Origin: DATCHW01 sp036508135
GTDB lineage: Bacteria; Bacteroidota; Ignavibacteria; Tepidaquicellales; Tepidaquicellaceae
Assembly: GCA_036508135.1 (NCBI GenBank)
Contig: DATCHW010000005.1
Location: 1-27,412 of the forward strand
Length of the DNA: 27,412 nt
Direction of reading: 5' to 3'
Shown: positions 7,333-14,880 of the stretch, piece after piece
Layout of the letters: every line of letters starts with the position of its first letter
How positions within the stretch are numbered: position 1 is the stretch's first letter
Made by a program: the position numbers and the translations under genes
Notes under the pieces: model-generated
What the model was told of the DNA's origin: nothing
What the model saw: the letters and a program-made list of their open reading frames with translations, nothing else
The model's database searches: none

Positions 7333-9432
7333 ATGAATAATGTTCTAAAATGTTTTATTCTTTTTTTTGTTTTTTCTATGAATGCTTTTTCTCAGTCTAT
7401 TACAGACGATGAAAAAGATATCCTTATACTGCAGGATACCCGCTCGCTTGGGGAAAATAACAAACTCCTGAATTACCTGAATTCAAAAGAGGAAAATACT
7501 GTGATTAAGACGCTTTATGCGATTGCAAATATTGCTGACGAAAACACGGTTGATAAAACGGGAGAAATGCTGACAAATTCAAATCCGAAAATCCGTTCCG
7601 CAGCTGCGTTTGCACTCGGGCAGATTCCCTGCATTTCTTCAATAAATTATTTATCACAGGCTCTTGGAAATGAAAAAGACCCCGCTGCCTTGATTTCAAT
7701 TCTCAATGCTCTTGGAAAGACCGGTTCGGAAACAGAACTCGGGCAAGTCGTAAATCTGTATTCGGATGATAATAAAATACTTTCTGCAAAAGCAATTTCG
7801 ATAGCAAGATTTGCCATAAGGAAAATAAGAAATGAAAATTCTGTATCTTTTTTGAAGATACTCGCAAGTACATCACAGGACGCTGAAGTTCTTAAGGGAA
7901 CTGCCTATGCACTCTGGCGCACGGCGGATAAAGATTTGCTGCAACAGGCACGAAACGAAATATTAAATATGCTTAATTCTACTGAGCCTGAAATCAGGAT
8001 GTGGGCAGTAAACGCACTTTCAAGACTCGTTGATGTAAATGATATTAACCTGTTGCTTGAGAATATCAAAACAGAAAGTGACTGGAGGGTAAAAATTAAT
8101 ATCCTTAATTCACTGGTACTGTATAAAACTGTTTCCGATGATTTCCTTGATAAAAAGTTAATCAGTACAATTGATATACTCCTTATCGACCAAAATCCGA
8201 ATGTAAAATTAACCGCGTTGAACATTCTAGGAAGTTTATTTTCAGACCAAAAGGATAAGAATAAGAATACGGGCGATGTGAAAACAATACTTGAAAAATA
8301 TTTCACACCGGATAACGATTTCGACTGGCAGGAAGTTGGTGAGGCGGTGAATTCATACGGAATGATTTTCAAGGATGATGGAAAAGAAACTTTATTCAGA
8401 TTTTTATATGAATCTGATGATTATGACGTGAAACCTTTTATCGTAAGAGCATTTGGTTACTTTAATGATGCAATGGTTTACAGGGAAGTACGGGATTCAA
8501 TTTCTTCTGAGGTGAAAAGATACGGTACAAAATTTAATGTAGATAACACTAAACTTATAGGAAGCAAAGATCTGCTCAGGCTTTACCGTGCATTTGTTGA
8601 AATGATAACTATGCTGGATGATAAGCTTGATGCGGAAAACCTGAATATTGCAAGATTGATATACTCTGAATTCACCGGTTCAAAGGATCCTATGCTGGTA
8701 TCCCTCTGCCTGAATGCTCTGAAAGACAGTCTTTATCTCGACTATCGCGAAGAGACAAATGCTATTATTAGTTTCGATTTTGGAGAGCTGAATGAAAATT
8801 CTGACTTTGATGTGATGTTACTTTTTATAGATTCTTTCGGTGAAATGAAATCAGCGAATATTGTCGATGTATTAGAAAAAAAACTCTCTTCGGACAAATA
8901 CGAAATTGCATCAGCATCTGCAAAGGCTCTTGAAAAAATCACGGGAAAAACTTATAAAACCACGGCAAAAGTTTATACGGATTTTGACTGGGATATGCTT
9001 CAGAAAATATATCAGAACAGATATATTACTATTTACACAGATGCCGGGGATATGAAACTGGAACTCTATCCGGAAATTGCACCTTTTACCTGTATCAATT
9101 TTGTAAAACTTGCACAAAAGAATTTTTTCAGAGGTTCAATATTTCATCGTGTTGTCCCTAATTTTGTAATACAAGGCGGCGACCCTACAAATTCAGGCGA
9201 AGGAGGTCCCGGATACAGCATTAGAAGTGAGTTTTCGGATTTTTCATTTGTCCGCGGAGTGCTTGGAATGGCTTCGTCAGGGAAAGATACTGAAGGAAGT
9301 CAGTTCTTTATAATGCATTCTCCGCATTATCATCTTGACGGCAAATACACTTCTTTCGGGATTGTTAAAGAGGGTTTTGATGTTATAGATAATGTGATAT
9401 ATGGAACAACCGTCGAAAAAATACAGTTTTAA
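7333..9432 (+). CDS. Secreted HEAT-repeat protein fused to a cyclophilin-type peptidyl-prolyl isomerase
   Basis: A 699-residue protein with a Sec signal peptide (1-20, ending AFS). Residues about 45-555 are alpha-helical HEAT-like repeats; one of the clearest is NPKIRSAAAFALGQI near the start. The C-terminal 140 residues (from about 561) are a cyclophilin domain: APFTCINFVKLA, FHRVVPNFVIQGGDP, GSQFFIMHS, and LDGKYTSFG. The catalytic set equivalent to CypA R55, F60 and Q63 is present as R606, F611 and Q614; the CypA W121 position appears to be His. It would catalyse prolyl cis-trans isomerisation in the periplasm, with the HEAT solenoid probably recruiting clients. Free-standing periplasmic cyclophilins are about 190 residues, so the fusion is notable. 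Confidence 0.93.
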   Translation: MNNVLKCFILFFVFSMNAFSQSITDDEKDILILQDTRSLGENNKLLNYLNSKEENTVIKTLYAIANIADENTVDKTGEMLTNSNPKIRSAAAFALGQIPCISSINYLSQALGNEKDPAALISILNALGKTGSETELGQVVNLYSDDNKILSAKAISIARFAIRKIRNENSVSFLKILASTSQDAEVLKGTAYALWRTADKDLLQQARNEILNMLNSTEPEIRMWAVNALSRLVDVNDINLLLENIKTESDWRVKINILNSLVLYKTVSDDFLDKKLISTIDILLIDQNPNVKLTALNILGSLFSDQKDKNKNTGDVKTILEKYFTPDNDFDWQEVGEAVNSYGMIFKDDGKETLFRFLYESDDYDVKPFIVRAFGYFNDAMVYREVRDSISSEVKRYGTKFNVDNTKLIGSKDLLRLYRAFVEMITMLDDKLDAENLNIARLIYSEFTGSKDPMLVSLCLNALKDSLYLDYREETNAIISFDFGELNENSDFDVMLLFIDSFGEMKSANIVDVLEKKLSSDKYEIASASAKALEKITGKTYKTTAKVYTDFDWDMLQKIYQNRYITIYTDAGDMKLELYPEIAPFTCINFVKLAQKNFFRGSIFHRVVPNFVIQGGDPTNSGEGGPGYSIRSEFSDFSFVRGVLGMASSGKDTEGSQFFIMHSPHYHLDGKYTSFGIVKEGFDVIDNVIYGTTVEKIQF

Positions 9433-9437
9433 TCAAA

Positions 9438-9488
9438 TTGCTTTAAACAGAAATAAAAGAAATTATTTATTAAGTTTAAAAACTTAAT
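9438..9488 (+). promoter_or_regulatory. Possible ferritin promoter and operator palindrome
   Basis: A perfect AT-rich palindrome (ATTAAGTTT, AA, AAACTTAAT; 9469-9488) lies 23 bp before the ferritin ATG. A weak sigma70-like pair, TTGCTT at 9438-9443 and an AATTAT-like -10 at about 9461-9466, would place the palindrome at the transcription start, where a repressor could block it. The regulator is not identifiable; the promoter call is tentative. Confidence 0.4.
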
Positions 9489-9511
9489 TATTAAAAAAGG
9501 AGAAATAAAAT

Positions 9512-10024
9512 ATGTTATCACAAAAACTTCAGGATGCTTTTAATTTACAAATCAATAAAGAGTTGGCTTCGGAATATATTTATCTTTCAATGGCGGCTTA
9601 CTGTTATTCTCAGGAGATGGACGGTGTAGCAAACTTCTTCATGGTACAGACGCAGGAAGAGCATTTCCATGCAATGAAGATGTTCAACTTCGTAAATGAC
9701 AGAAGCGGAAAAGTACTTTTAAAACCTATTGAAGGTCCGCCCACAGAATTCAAATCAATTATTGATGCGTTTGAAAAAACTCTCGAACACGAACAATTCA
9801 TAACAAAATCGATAAATGAACTGATGGATATTTCTTTAAAAGAAAATGATCATGCCGCTTCGAGCTTTTTGAAGTGGTACGTTGATGAGCAGGTAGAGGA
9901 AGAGTCAAACGTGAACAAAATATTGAGCAAACTTAAACTCATAGGCAATGATGGACAGGGATTATTAATGATTGATACCGAACTCGCCGCAAGGGTGTTC
10001 ACTCCTCCCGCAGCAGGTGGATAA
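9512..10024 (+). CDS. ftnA: Non-heme bacterial ferritin
   Basis: Iron storage protein that oxidises Fe2+ and stores it as a mineral inside a 24-subunit cage; cytoplasmic. The 170 residues align without gaps to FtnA numbering at the ferroxidase centre: E17, E50, H53, E94, Q127 and E130 are all present. The ends MLSQKLQDAFNLQINKE and DEQVEEE are typical. A strong Shine-Dalgarno AAGGAG (9497-9502) stands 9 nt before the ATG, the best in the window, which suggests high expression. The C-terminus ends in a short PPAAGG extension. It follows the HEAT-cyclophilin gene by 79 bp but probably has its own promoter. Confidence 0.97.
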   Translation: MLSQKLQDAFNLQINKELASEYIYLSMAAYCYSQEMDGVANFFMVQTQEEHFHAMKMFNFVNDRSGKVLLKPIEGPPTEFKSIIDAFEKTLEHEQFITKSINELMDISLKENDHAASSFLKWYVDEQVEEESNVNKILSKLKLIGNDGQGLLMIDTELAARVFTPPAAGG

Positions 10025-10069
10025 GAAAATTGTAAGTCCGAACCTTGATTTACAGGATTTAAGGATTTA

Positions 10070-10115
10070 CTTGATTAAAAAAAGTTCGTGATAATCTTTT
10101 AATCCTTTAATCAAG
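10070..10115. repeat. CTTGATTAA...TTTAATCAAG hairpin repeat, copy 1
   Basis: CTTGATTAA (10070-10078) pairs with TTTAATCAAG, giving an AT-rich hairpin. The right half, 27 nt starting TGATAATCTTTTAATCC (10089-10115), recurs exactly at 10367-10393. Both copies are followed by CAGACTTT within a few bases. Confidence 0.75.
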
Positions 10116-10128
10116 TTTCAGACTTTGT

Positions 10129-10335
10129 TCAGAATTTATTATTGTGTACTCTTTTAAACTCAAGACTTTTGGAGCCAAAATTGATTAACAAACCTACTTC
10201 CATATTATAAGCTTCCAAATAATTAATTGCCTGAGCTAAATGTACATCTTCTAATTTTATTATTGCTTTTAGTTCGACCATTATCAGACCTTCTACAAAA
10301 AAATCTACTCTTCTCGAGCCTATGTTTTGTTCAAA
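10129..10335 (-). pseudogene. GxxExxY-family protein remnant, N-terminus lost
   Basis: Read on the minus strand, this 68-codon frame gives FEQNIGSRRVDFFVEG, then MVELKAIIKLEDVHLAQ, then NYLEAYNMEVGLLINFG and KSLEFKRV. It matches the C-terminal half of the GxxExxY family (about 125-residue proteins, proposed PD-(D/E)xK-like fold; function unsettled). The N-terminal half with the signature GxxExxY is missing: an in-frame stop lies at 10336-10338, and no start codon precedes the conserved part. The fragment sits between two copies of a hairpin repeat, which may have mediated the deletion or marks a mobile unit. Confidence 0.8.
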
Positions 10336-10346
10336 TTAATGGTTTT

Positions 10347-10393
10347 CTTGATTAAGAAATTTCTCATGATAATCTTTTAATCCTTTAATCAAG
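10347..10393. repeat. CTTGATTAA...TTTAATCAAG hairpin repeat, copy 2
   Basis: CTTGATTAA (10347-10355) pairs with TTTAATCAAG ending at 10393. Its right half is identical to that of copy 1 over 27 nt, in the same orientation, so the two copies form a direct repeat around the GxxExxY remnant. Confidence 0.75.
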
Positions 10394-10411
10394 GTGCAGA
10401 CTTTTTATAAG

Positions 10412-11284
10412 TTACTTACCAGTTACAAACTTCGATAAATTAATTGCTTTACTTACAAGTCCGAGTAATGTGATACCCATTTGCTGGTTGCTTTCTACAA
10501 CGGTTCCGAGTATCAGGTTTTCTGATGCACTACCTGTAGTTTTTTTATAGTTGACAACCCAAAGGTCATTCGGAAAACCTAACAGATTCGTAATATAAAA
10601 AGGCAAATTAAGAGTTCCTGCAGCAGGTATTAAAAACATATTCACCGTTTTTGAAGTAATTGTACCCGTGAAAAAGCTGTTTCCGTTTATGGAACTGCTG
10701 CTTGGAACAAACGAGGAATTAAATTTGATTACGGGATTGGATACATTGGCGTATGCAAGAGAAGTATCACTATCAACCAGGGCTGAGCTTGATGTTACGA
10801 TTTTAAAGCTTGAGTTGTTTATCAGTGATATTGCTCCTGATACAATATTCCTTGCTGAGGTATCGGCTATCAGCCCTAATATTGTTCCCATACTGAAAAT
10901 TTTTGTCAGTTCTATGCAGTTCCTTGCACCGGGAGTAGGGTCGGGAGTATAAACGGCAAGTGTATCAGTACCGGGTTTTTTAAAAACATAAATCCAGGCT
11001 CCCAGGCTATTCGGATCCGAAAATCCGGAAATTATAGAAATATCCGTTCTGCCTTTATCTGTACCTTCGAATATTACATTCTGCCCGAGAACCAAAACTA
11101 ATTGTGCACTCGGACCGTATCTTCTGACTGCTTGTGCGTTTGCGGAGTCGAGCCTGTCTTTTGCAGTAACTTTGTTGTAAACTAAGTCAGTAATTACATC
11201 AACTGCATTATTGCAGGATGTAAGACTGACCGACAGTGTCAAAGCAAAAGTTAATAATACGAAATAAATAATTTTATTCTTCAT
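10412..11284 (-). CDS. Lipoprotein of unknown function
   Basis: I do not recognise the family. The 290-residue product has a charged start, a hydrophobic core and a lipobox LTSC (Cys 24), so it should be a membrane-anchored lipoprotein facing the periplasm or cell surface. The mature part is Ser/Thr/Asn-rich with alternating hydrophobic residues (for example QLVLVLGQNVIFEG and GSASENLILGTVVES), suggesting a beta-rich fold. There are no catalytic motifs I can name. It is a single gene, divergent from the YciI/GH26 pair with about 105 bp between starts. Confidence 0.8.
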   Translation of the reverse strand: MKNKIIYFVLLTFALTLSVSLTSCNNAVDVITDLVYNKVTAKDRLDSANAQAVRRYGPSAQLVLVLGQNVIFEGTDKGRTDISIISGFSDPNSLGAWIYVFKKPGTDTLAVYTPDPTPGARNCIELTKIFSMGTILGLIADTSARNIVSGAISLINNSSFKIVTSSSALVDSDTSLAYANVSNPVIKFNSSFVPSSSSINGNSFFTGTITSKTVNMFLIPAAGTLNLPFYITNLLGFPNDLWVVNYKKTTGSASENLILGTVVESNQQMGITLLGLVSKAINLSKFVTGK

Positions 11285-11389
11285 TAATAATTCCTTTTCA
11301 ATTTAATTGTTAGTAATTTAATTTAATGCAATAAATTTATAACTTAAAGTCATAGTTTTAACGGTTATATAAATTAATTGTTCCAATAT

Positions 11390-11689
11390 ATGAAACATTT
11401 TATAGTGGAAATAGTTTACACAAAGCCGATAGAAGAAATAATGAAAATCTCATCTTTACATCGTGAGTATTTGAAAACCGGATATGATACAGGATTACTT
11501 TTGTTTTCCGGCAGGCGAACTGACCAAAAAGGCGGAATGGTGGTTGCAAGGGCTGAATCTGAAAGAGAAATTACTGAATTCTTCGGCAAGGACCCCTTTG
11601 GACTGAATAATGCAGCGGAATATAAAACAACGGAATTCGGTCCGGTGCTTTATCAGGATTGGATGAAGGATTGGGTAGAAGGAAAGTGA
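11390..11689 (+). CDS. YciI-like protein (ferredoxin-like fold)
   Basis: A 99-residue protein resembling the YciI family of the dimeric alpha-beta barrel superfamily. It shows an N-terminal beta strand, HREYL, the TGLLLFSGRRTDQKGG hairpin, the DPFG turn and EFGPV near the end. The conserved His is in HREYL. Family members are small, often of unknown reaction, and some act as dehydrochlorinase-like or putative catalytic modules. I prefer the ATG at 11390 over an in-frame TTG at 11378. Its stop overlaps the GTG start of the next gene by 4 nt (GTGA), so the two genes are translationally coupled. Confidence 0.8.
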   Translation: MKHFIVEIVYTKPIEEIMKISSLHREYLKTGYDTGLLLFSGRRTDQKGGMVVARAESEREITEFFGKDPFGLNNAAEYKTTEFGPVLYQDWMKDWVEGK

Positions 11690-12744
11690 AAAAAAGTTTT
11701 TTCATCTTTGTCGCAATATTGTTTTCGTTAAATACTGTTTTTTCGCAGGATTTCAAACTCGAGCCTCCCGTAAAAGGAATGTATCACGGGGCTTTCCCGA
11801 ATATGGGTGCAACGGAGGATAGCGTAACGAAAGAAAGAATACTCGGCTTCGATTCACTTACGGGAAATCACTTGGTATGGGTTTATTTTTCGAATAACTG
11901 GTTCAGGGGAATCAAATTCCCGAAAACCGAAGTTGAGTTGATTTCAAGCCTTGGAAAAATTCCGTTTATAAGAATGATGCCACGTAGTGATTTTATAGAA
12001 AATGCTCCCGATCCGGTTTACACACTGCAGAAAATAATCGACGGAATATTTGACAAAGAATTTATTCAATATGCAAAAGATGCGAAAGAAACAAAATCTC
12101 CCTTAATGATAGAATTCGGATGTGAAATGAATGGCGACTGGTTTTCGTGGAACGGGAAATATAACGGCGGCGGAAATAAGAAAGAATACGGCAATCCGAA
12201 AAAATACGACGGTCCCGAAAGATTCCGCGATGCCTACAGACATATTATAGATATATTCAGAAACGAAGGAGTGAATAATGTGACGTGGGTATATCACGTA
12301 AACAGTAATTCTATACCTAAAAAAAAGTGGAATACAATGCGGGCTTATTATCCCGGTGATGATTATATTGACTGGATTGGAGTGAGTATTTACGGAGCTC
12401 AGGTACCGGATGAAAGAGAAAAAGAGTTTACGGATATTATGGATGAATGTTATGATGAGATTTGTAACGTTTCAGAAAACAAACCCCTTGCAGTTCTTGA
12501 ATTCGGAGTGATTGAAGATCCCGGGATAGTTAATAAACCGGAATGGATTCGGAATGCACTTCAATCACTGATAAACGAAAGATATCCGCGAATAAAAGCA
12601 ATCAGTTACTGGAATTCAAAATGGCAGAATGAAAACGGAAGTATTTCCGATATGCGTTTGGATTCCTCGCCGGAGAGCATAGAAACTTACAAAAAACTAA
12701 TTAATGATGATTTCTTCAAACCGGAGGTCGTTTTAATTAAATAA
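11686..12744 (+). CDS. Secreted GH26-like glycoside hydrolase (beta-mannanase type)
   Basis: The protein has the layout of clan GH-A family 26 enzymes, which cut beta-mannans or related beta-glucans. The acid/base Glu is in EFGCEMNGDWFSWNG (E147 with the GTG start) and the nucleophile Glu in LAVLEFGV (E272). Supporting motifs are TWVYHVNSN, the YYPGDDYIDWIGVSIYG strand, and AISYWNSKW near the end. The GTG start at 11686 gives a standard signal peptide (KKSFFIFVAILFSLNTVFS, then Q) preceded by AGAAGGAA, whereas the ATG at 11659 would overlap the upstream gene by 31 nt and disrupt the signal. No T9SS tail or carbohydrate-binding module is present, so it is probably periplasmic. Exact substrate is not predictable. 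Confidence 0.88.
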   Translation: MKKSFFIFVAILFSLNTVFSQDFKLEPPVKGMYHGAFPNMGATEDSVTKERILGFDSLTGNHLVWVYFSNNWFRGIKFPKTEVELISSLGKIPFIRMMPRSDFIENAPDPVYTLQKIIDGIFDKEFIQYAKDAKETKSPLMIEFGCEMNGDWFSWNGKYNGGGNKKEYGNPKKYDGPERFRDAYRHIIDIFRNEGVNNVTWVYHVNSNSIPKKKWNTMRAYYPGDDYIDWIGVSIYGAQVPDEREKEFTDIMDECYDEICNVSENKPLAVLEFGVIEDPGIVNKPEWIRNALQSLINERYPRIKAISYWNSKWQNENGSISDMRLDSSPESIETYKKLINDDFFKPEVVLIK

Positions 12745-12971
12745 TAGAAGTGTTAAATTATTACATTCATGATTTGGAACAATTTTACTACAAATATGTT
12801 AAAGATAATAAATACCGGATTATTATACACCGGGATAAAAACAAGATCGATACCGGAATTTCAAAAAAATAGCGGCTGGTTCTCAATCTGAATTCTGTGG
12901 AAATATTTGGTTATGAAAATTAATTTTTTTTATTTAACTTTTTATCAAATAAAACTTGAAAGGAGACACAA

Positions 12972-13379
12972 ATGATTAAAAGAACATTGACCATTTTATC
13001 TTTTGTTTTTGTTCTATTTTTAATTTCCAAAACTTCGTTCTCGCAATCACTATATTTCTGCGAAGGAGTAGATGACAATGGAAATGCAATTGGTGCGAGC
13101 AGCACCTTTTATATTCCGAGCGGCGGCGGATATTTCTATTTTCTTATAAAATTGCCGTATGAAATCGGATGCTCGTATGTAGCGTATGAACTATATGATG
13201 TGGACTATAACAACTACGAAACATATAACACCACAATAGACCACACAGGATTAACGAGTAGCTGGGTTTGGTTCTGGAAAAAAGTTACATTCTATTCACC
13301 AGGTTATTATCACGTTTATGTAAGAGATTGTTTTAATTATACGATCACAGATGCATATCTGACAGTTAAGTACAAATAA
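12972..13379 (+). CDS. Small secreted protein, function unknown
   Basis: The 135-residue product has a clear Sec signal peptide (about 1-24, ending TSFS) and a mature domain of about 110 residues that is very rich in Tyr, Trp and Phe. It looks all-beta, with three Cys (in YFCEG, IGCSY and RDCFN). The middle has a GGGYFYFLIKLPYEIG stretch. I do not recognise the family. A good Shine-Dalgarno (AAAGGAG, ending at 12965) precedes the ATG and a candidate terminator follows, so it is probably a monocistronic, well-expressed envelope or extracellular protein. The 227-bp upstream gap shows no other gene. Confidence 0.8.
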   Translation: MIKRTLTILSFVFVLFLISKTSFSQSLYFCEGVDDNGNAIGASSTFYIPSGGGYFYFLIKLPYEIGCSYVAYELYDVDYNNYETYNTTIDHTGLTSSWVWFWKKVTFYSPGYYHVYVRDCFNYTITDAYLTVKYK

Positions 13380-13386
13380 TAATCTC

Positions 13387-13407
13387 CCGCTATTGGGGGC
13401 GGTTTTT
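13387..13407 (+). terminator. Candidate intrinsic terminator
   Basis: A short GC hairpin (CCGC, 13387-13390, with GCGG, 13399-13402) is followed directly by TTTTT, 8 nt after the stop of the small secreted protein gene. The stem is only 4 bp, so confidence is modest. Confidence 0.45.
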
Positions 13408-13520
13408 AATATTAATCTTACTTATATAGTTTTTAAAAAGAACTTCAATCTTATATTGTTTGTTCGGAAAAGAAAGGTTAATTTTATACTGCCCCTTATT
13501 TTATATAAAAATACTTTCAT

Positions 13521-14282
13521 ATGAAAACGAGAATTGAATATTTAATTTTTGCTTCACTTGCATTATTAAGCATCACTTTTTCCTCCTGCCGGCAAAACAA
13601 CGAAACCGGTAAACCCAATACGGGAAAAGATACTGTCGTTTTTAATGACACTCTTCACATGACGGGTGACAGTACTGATATTTATGGTAAAGGTTATTTT
13701 AAATATCAGGACACAATTGATAACTGGCATATGGGATTTAGTATTCCAAGGGATAGTATTTATAAAGTAGAAAACCTGAAAGAATTTGAGAGATTAAATC
13801 TCCTTATCCGTACAAATCCTGCAATACCGGGACCTTATCTTGACAGGGGCAATCATTTTCAGAACATTAATAAATACAGGGAAGCTATCGACGATTACAA
13901 CCGTTACATTGCGGTTGTTCCCGATAATCAATCCGCTTATCAGAACAGAGGAACGGCTCACCAACGATTGAAAAATTATGATTCCGCCCTGATGGATTAT
14001 TCAAAAGTTATAGAATTAAAACCGCGGGATACAATTGCTTTCTTTAACAGGGGGGTTGTGTATGAGACCATCGATAATCCCTGGCAGGCAATAAGAGAAT
14101 ATGATTCGGTTATAATAATAGATCCGAGACTTGCAAAAGGATATTATAATCGCGGCGGTGCTTATGTGACGATCAAGAATTACGAAAAGGCAATTAAAGA
14201 CTTCGAAAAAGCGATAGACTTAAATCCGAAATACAAAGAAGAATTAATGCCAAAAATTGCCGCTATGAAAAGAAAACTCTGA
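13521..14282 (+). CDS. TPR-repeat lipoprotein
   Basis: A 253-residue protein with a signal peptide ending in a lipobox FSSC (Cys 23), so it is probably lipid-anchored. Residues about 105-245 form four tandem tetratricopeptide repeats, visible as NHFQNINKYREAIDDYNRYI, GTAHQRLKNYDSALMDYSKV, GVVYETIDNPWQAIREYDSV and GAYVTIKNYEKAIKDFEKAI, each followed by a Pro-containing turn. TPRs bind other proteins; the partner cannot be told. The segment between the lipobox and the repeats (24-95) is polar and low in pattern. It ends 5 bp from the convergent gene on the minus strand. Confidence 0.92.
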   Translation: MKTRIEYLIFASLALLSITFSSCRQNNETGKPNTGKDTVVFNDTLHMTGDSTDIYGKGYFKYQDTIDNWHMGFSIPRDSIYKVENLKEFERLNLLIRTNPAIPGPYLDRGNHFQNINKYREAIDDYNRYIAVVPDNQSAYQNRGTAHQRLKNYDSALMDYSKVIELKPRDTIAFFNRGVVYETIDNPWQAIREYDSVIIIDPRLAKGYYNRGGAYVTIKNYEKAIKDFEKAIDLNPKYKEELMPKIAAMKRKL

Positions 14283-14287
14283 TAAAT

Positions 14288-14692
14288 TTACCTGTACCTA
14301 AAGCTCCAGGTTCCGGAGGTTAATACTTCAAGCAGGTATGCCTTTGTTTCCGGCACTTCAAATGTTCTCTGTATTGAAAAATCTCCTTCGCCTTTGGCAA
14401 TTTCAAATACAGAATCTCCCTGAGTAGTTTTCAGCAGAAAGAGATATTTTCCGTCACTTTTGTGGTCAACCTCAAAAATAGCCGCACCTTTATTCAGGGC
14501 TATCGTTTGTGTCATATTCCCTTTTACATCATTATAAGCAAGGCGATATTGAAGTTTTTTCTCAGAAGCTGCTTCTTCAGTCCCGTTTCTCGAAGAATCG
14601 TAATTGATATTTTTCTTTATGATCAAATATCCAATGAAAAGTGCTACAAGTGTCATGAACACTACCAATGTTATTACTGCCTTTTTTCCCAT
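14288..14692 (-). CDS. Small membrane-anchored beta-sandwich protein, function unknown
   Basis: A 134-residue protein with one N-terminal membrane segment (about 6-26, AVITLVVFMTLVALFIGYLI), a polar linker, and an extracytoplasmic domain of about 85 residues. That domain alternates strands and turns: AIFEVDHKSDGKYLFLLKT, DSVFEIAKGEGDF, TKAYLLEVLTSGTWSFRYR. The final Gly-x-Trp-x-Phe strand resembles pre-peptidase-C-like or GOLD-like beta sandwiches; that is a resemblance only. It is convergent with the TPR lipoprotein gene. No operon partner is visible on its strand. Confidence 0.7.
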   Translation of the reverse strand: MGKKAVITLVVFMTLVALFIGYLIIKKNINYDSSRNGTEEAASEKKLQYRLAYNDVKGNMTQTIALNKGAAIFEVDHKSDGKYLFLLKTTQGDSVFEIAKGEGDFSIQRTFEVPETKAYLLEVLTSGTWSFRYR

Positions 14693-14829
14693 AGTTTTTT
14701 TTTATAGACTTAAAATAAATAAATTAAAACAAATCATCAAGATTTATAAACTAAACAAAAAATGCCACCGGAAACTCAACGGTATTTTAAAAATCCTGCT
14801 TTCGGCAAATATTTTTACTTTATAAGTAT

Positions 14830-14880
14830 CCCTCCAAAAAGAGAGGAGGGCTTTGATTAAATAACTATCGTTATTTAATC
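14830..14880 (-). terminator. Tandem hairpins after the carboxypeptidase gene
   Basis: Two perfect inverted repeats lie at the 3' end of the minus-strand carboxypeptidase gene. The first, GATTAAATAAC/GTTATTTAATC (14855-14880, 11-bp arms), includes the stop codon. The second, CCCTCC/GGAGGG (14830-14850), lies just beyond. They could end transcription or protect the 3' end of the mRNA; no long T-tract follows. Confidence 0.5.

Larger units (their letters stand above)
10025..10411. other. Gap with two hairpin repeats and a gene remnant
   Basis: This 387-bp gap contains only the GxxExxY remnant (10129-10335) and the flanking hairpin repeats (10070-10115 and 10347-10393). No intact gene is visible on either strand. 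Confidence 0.75.
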
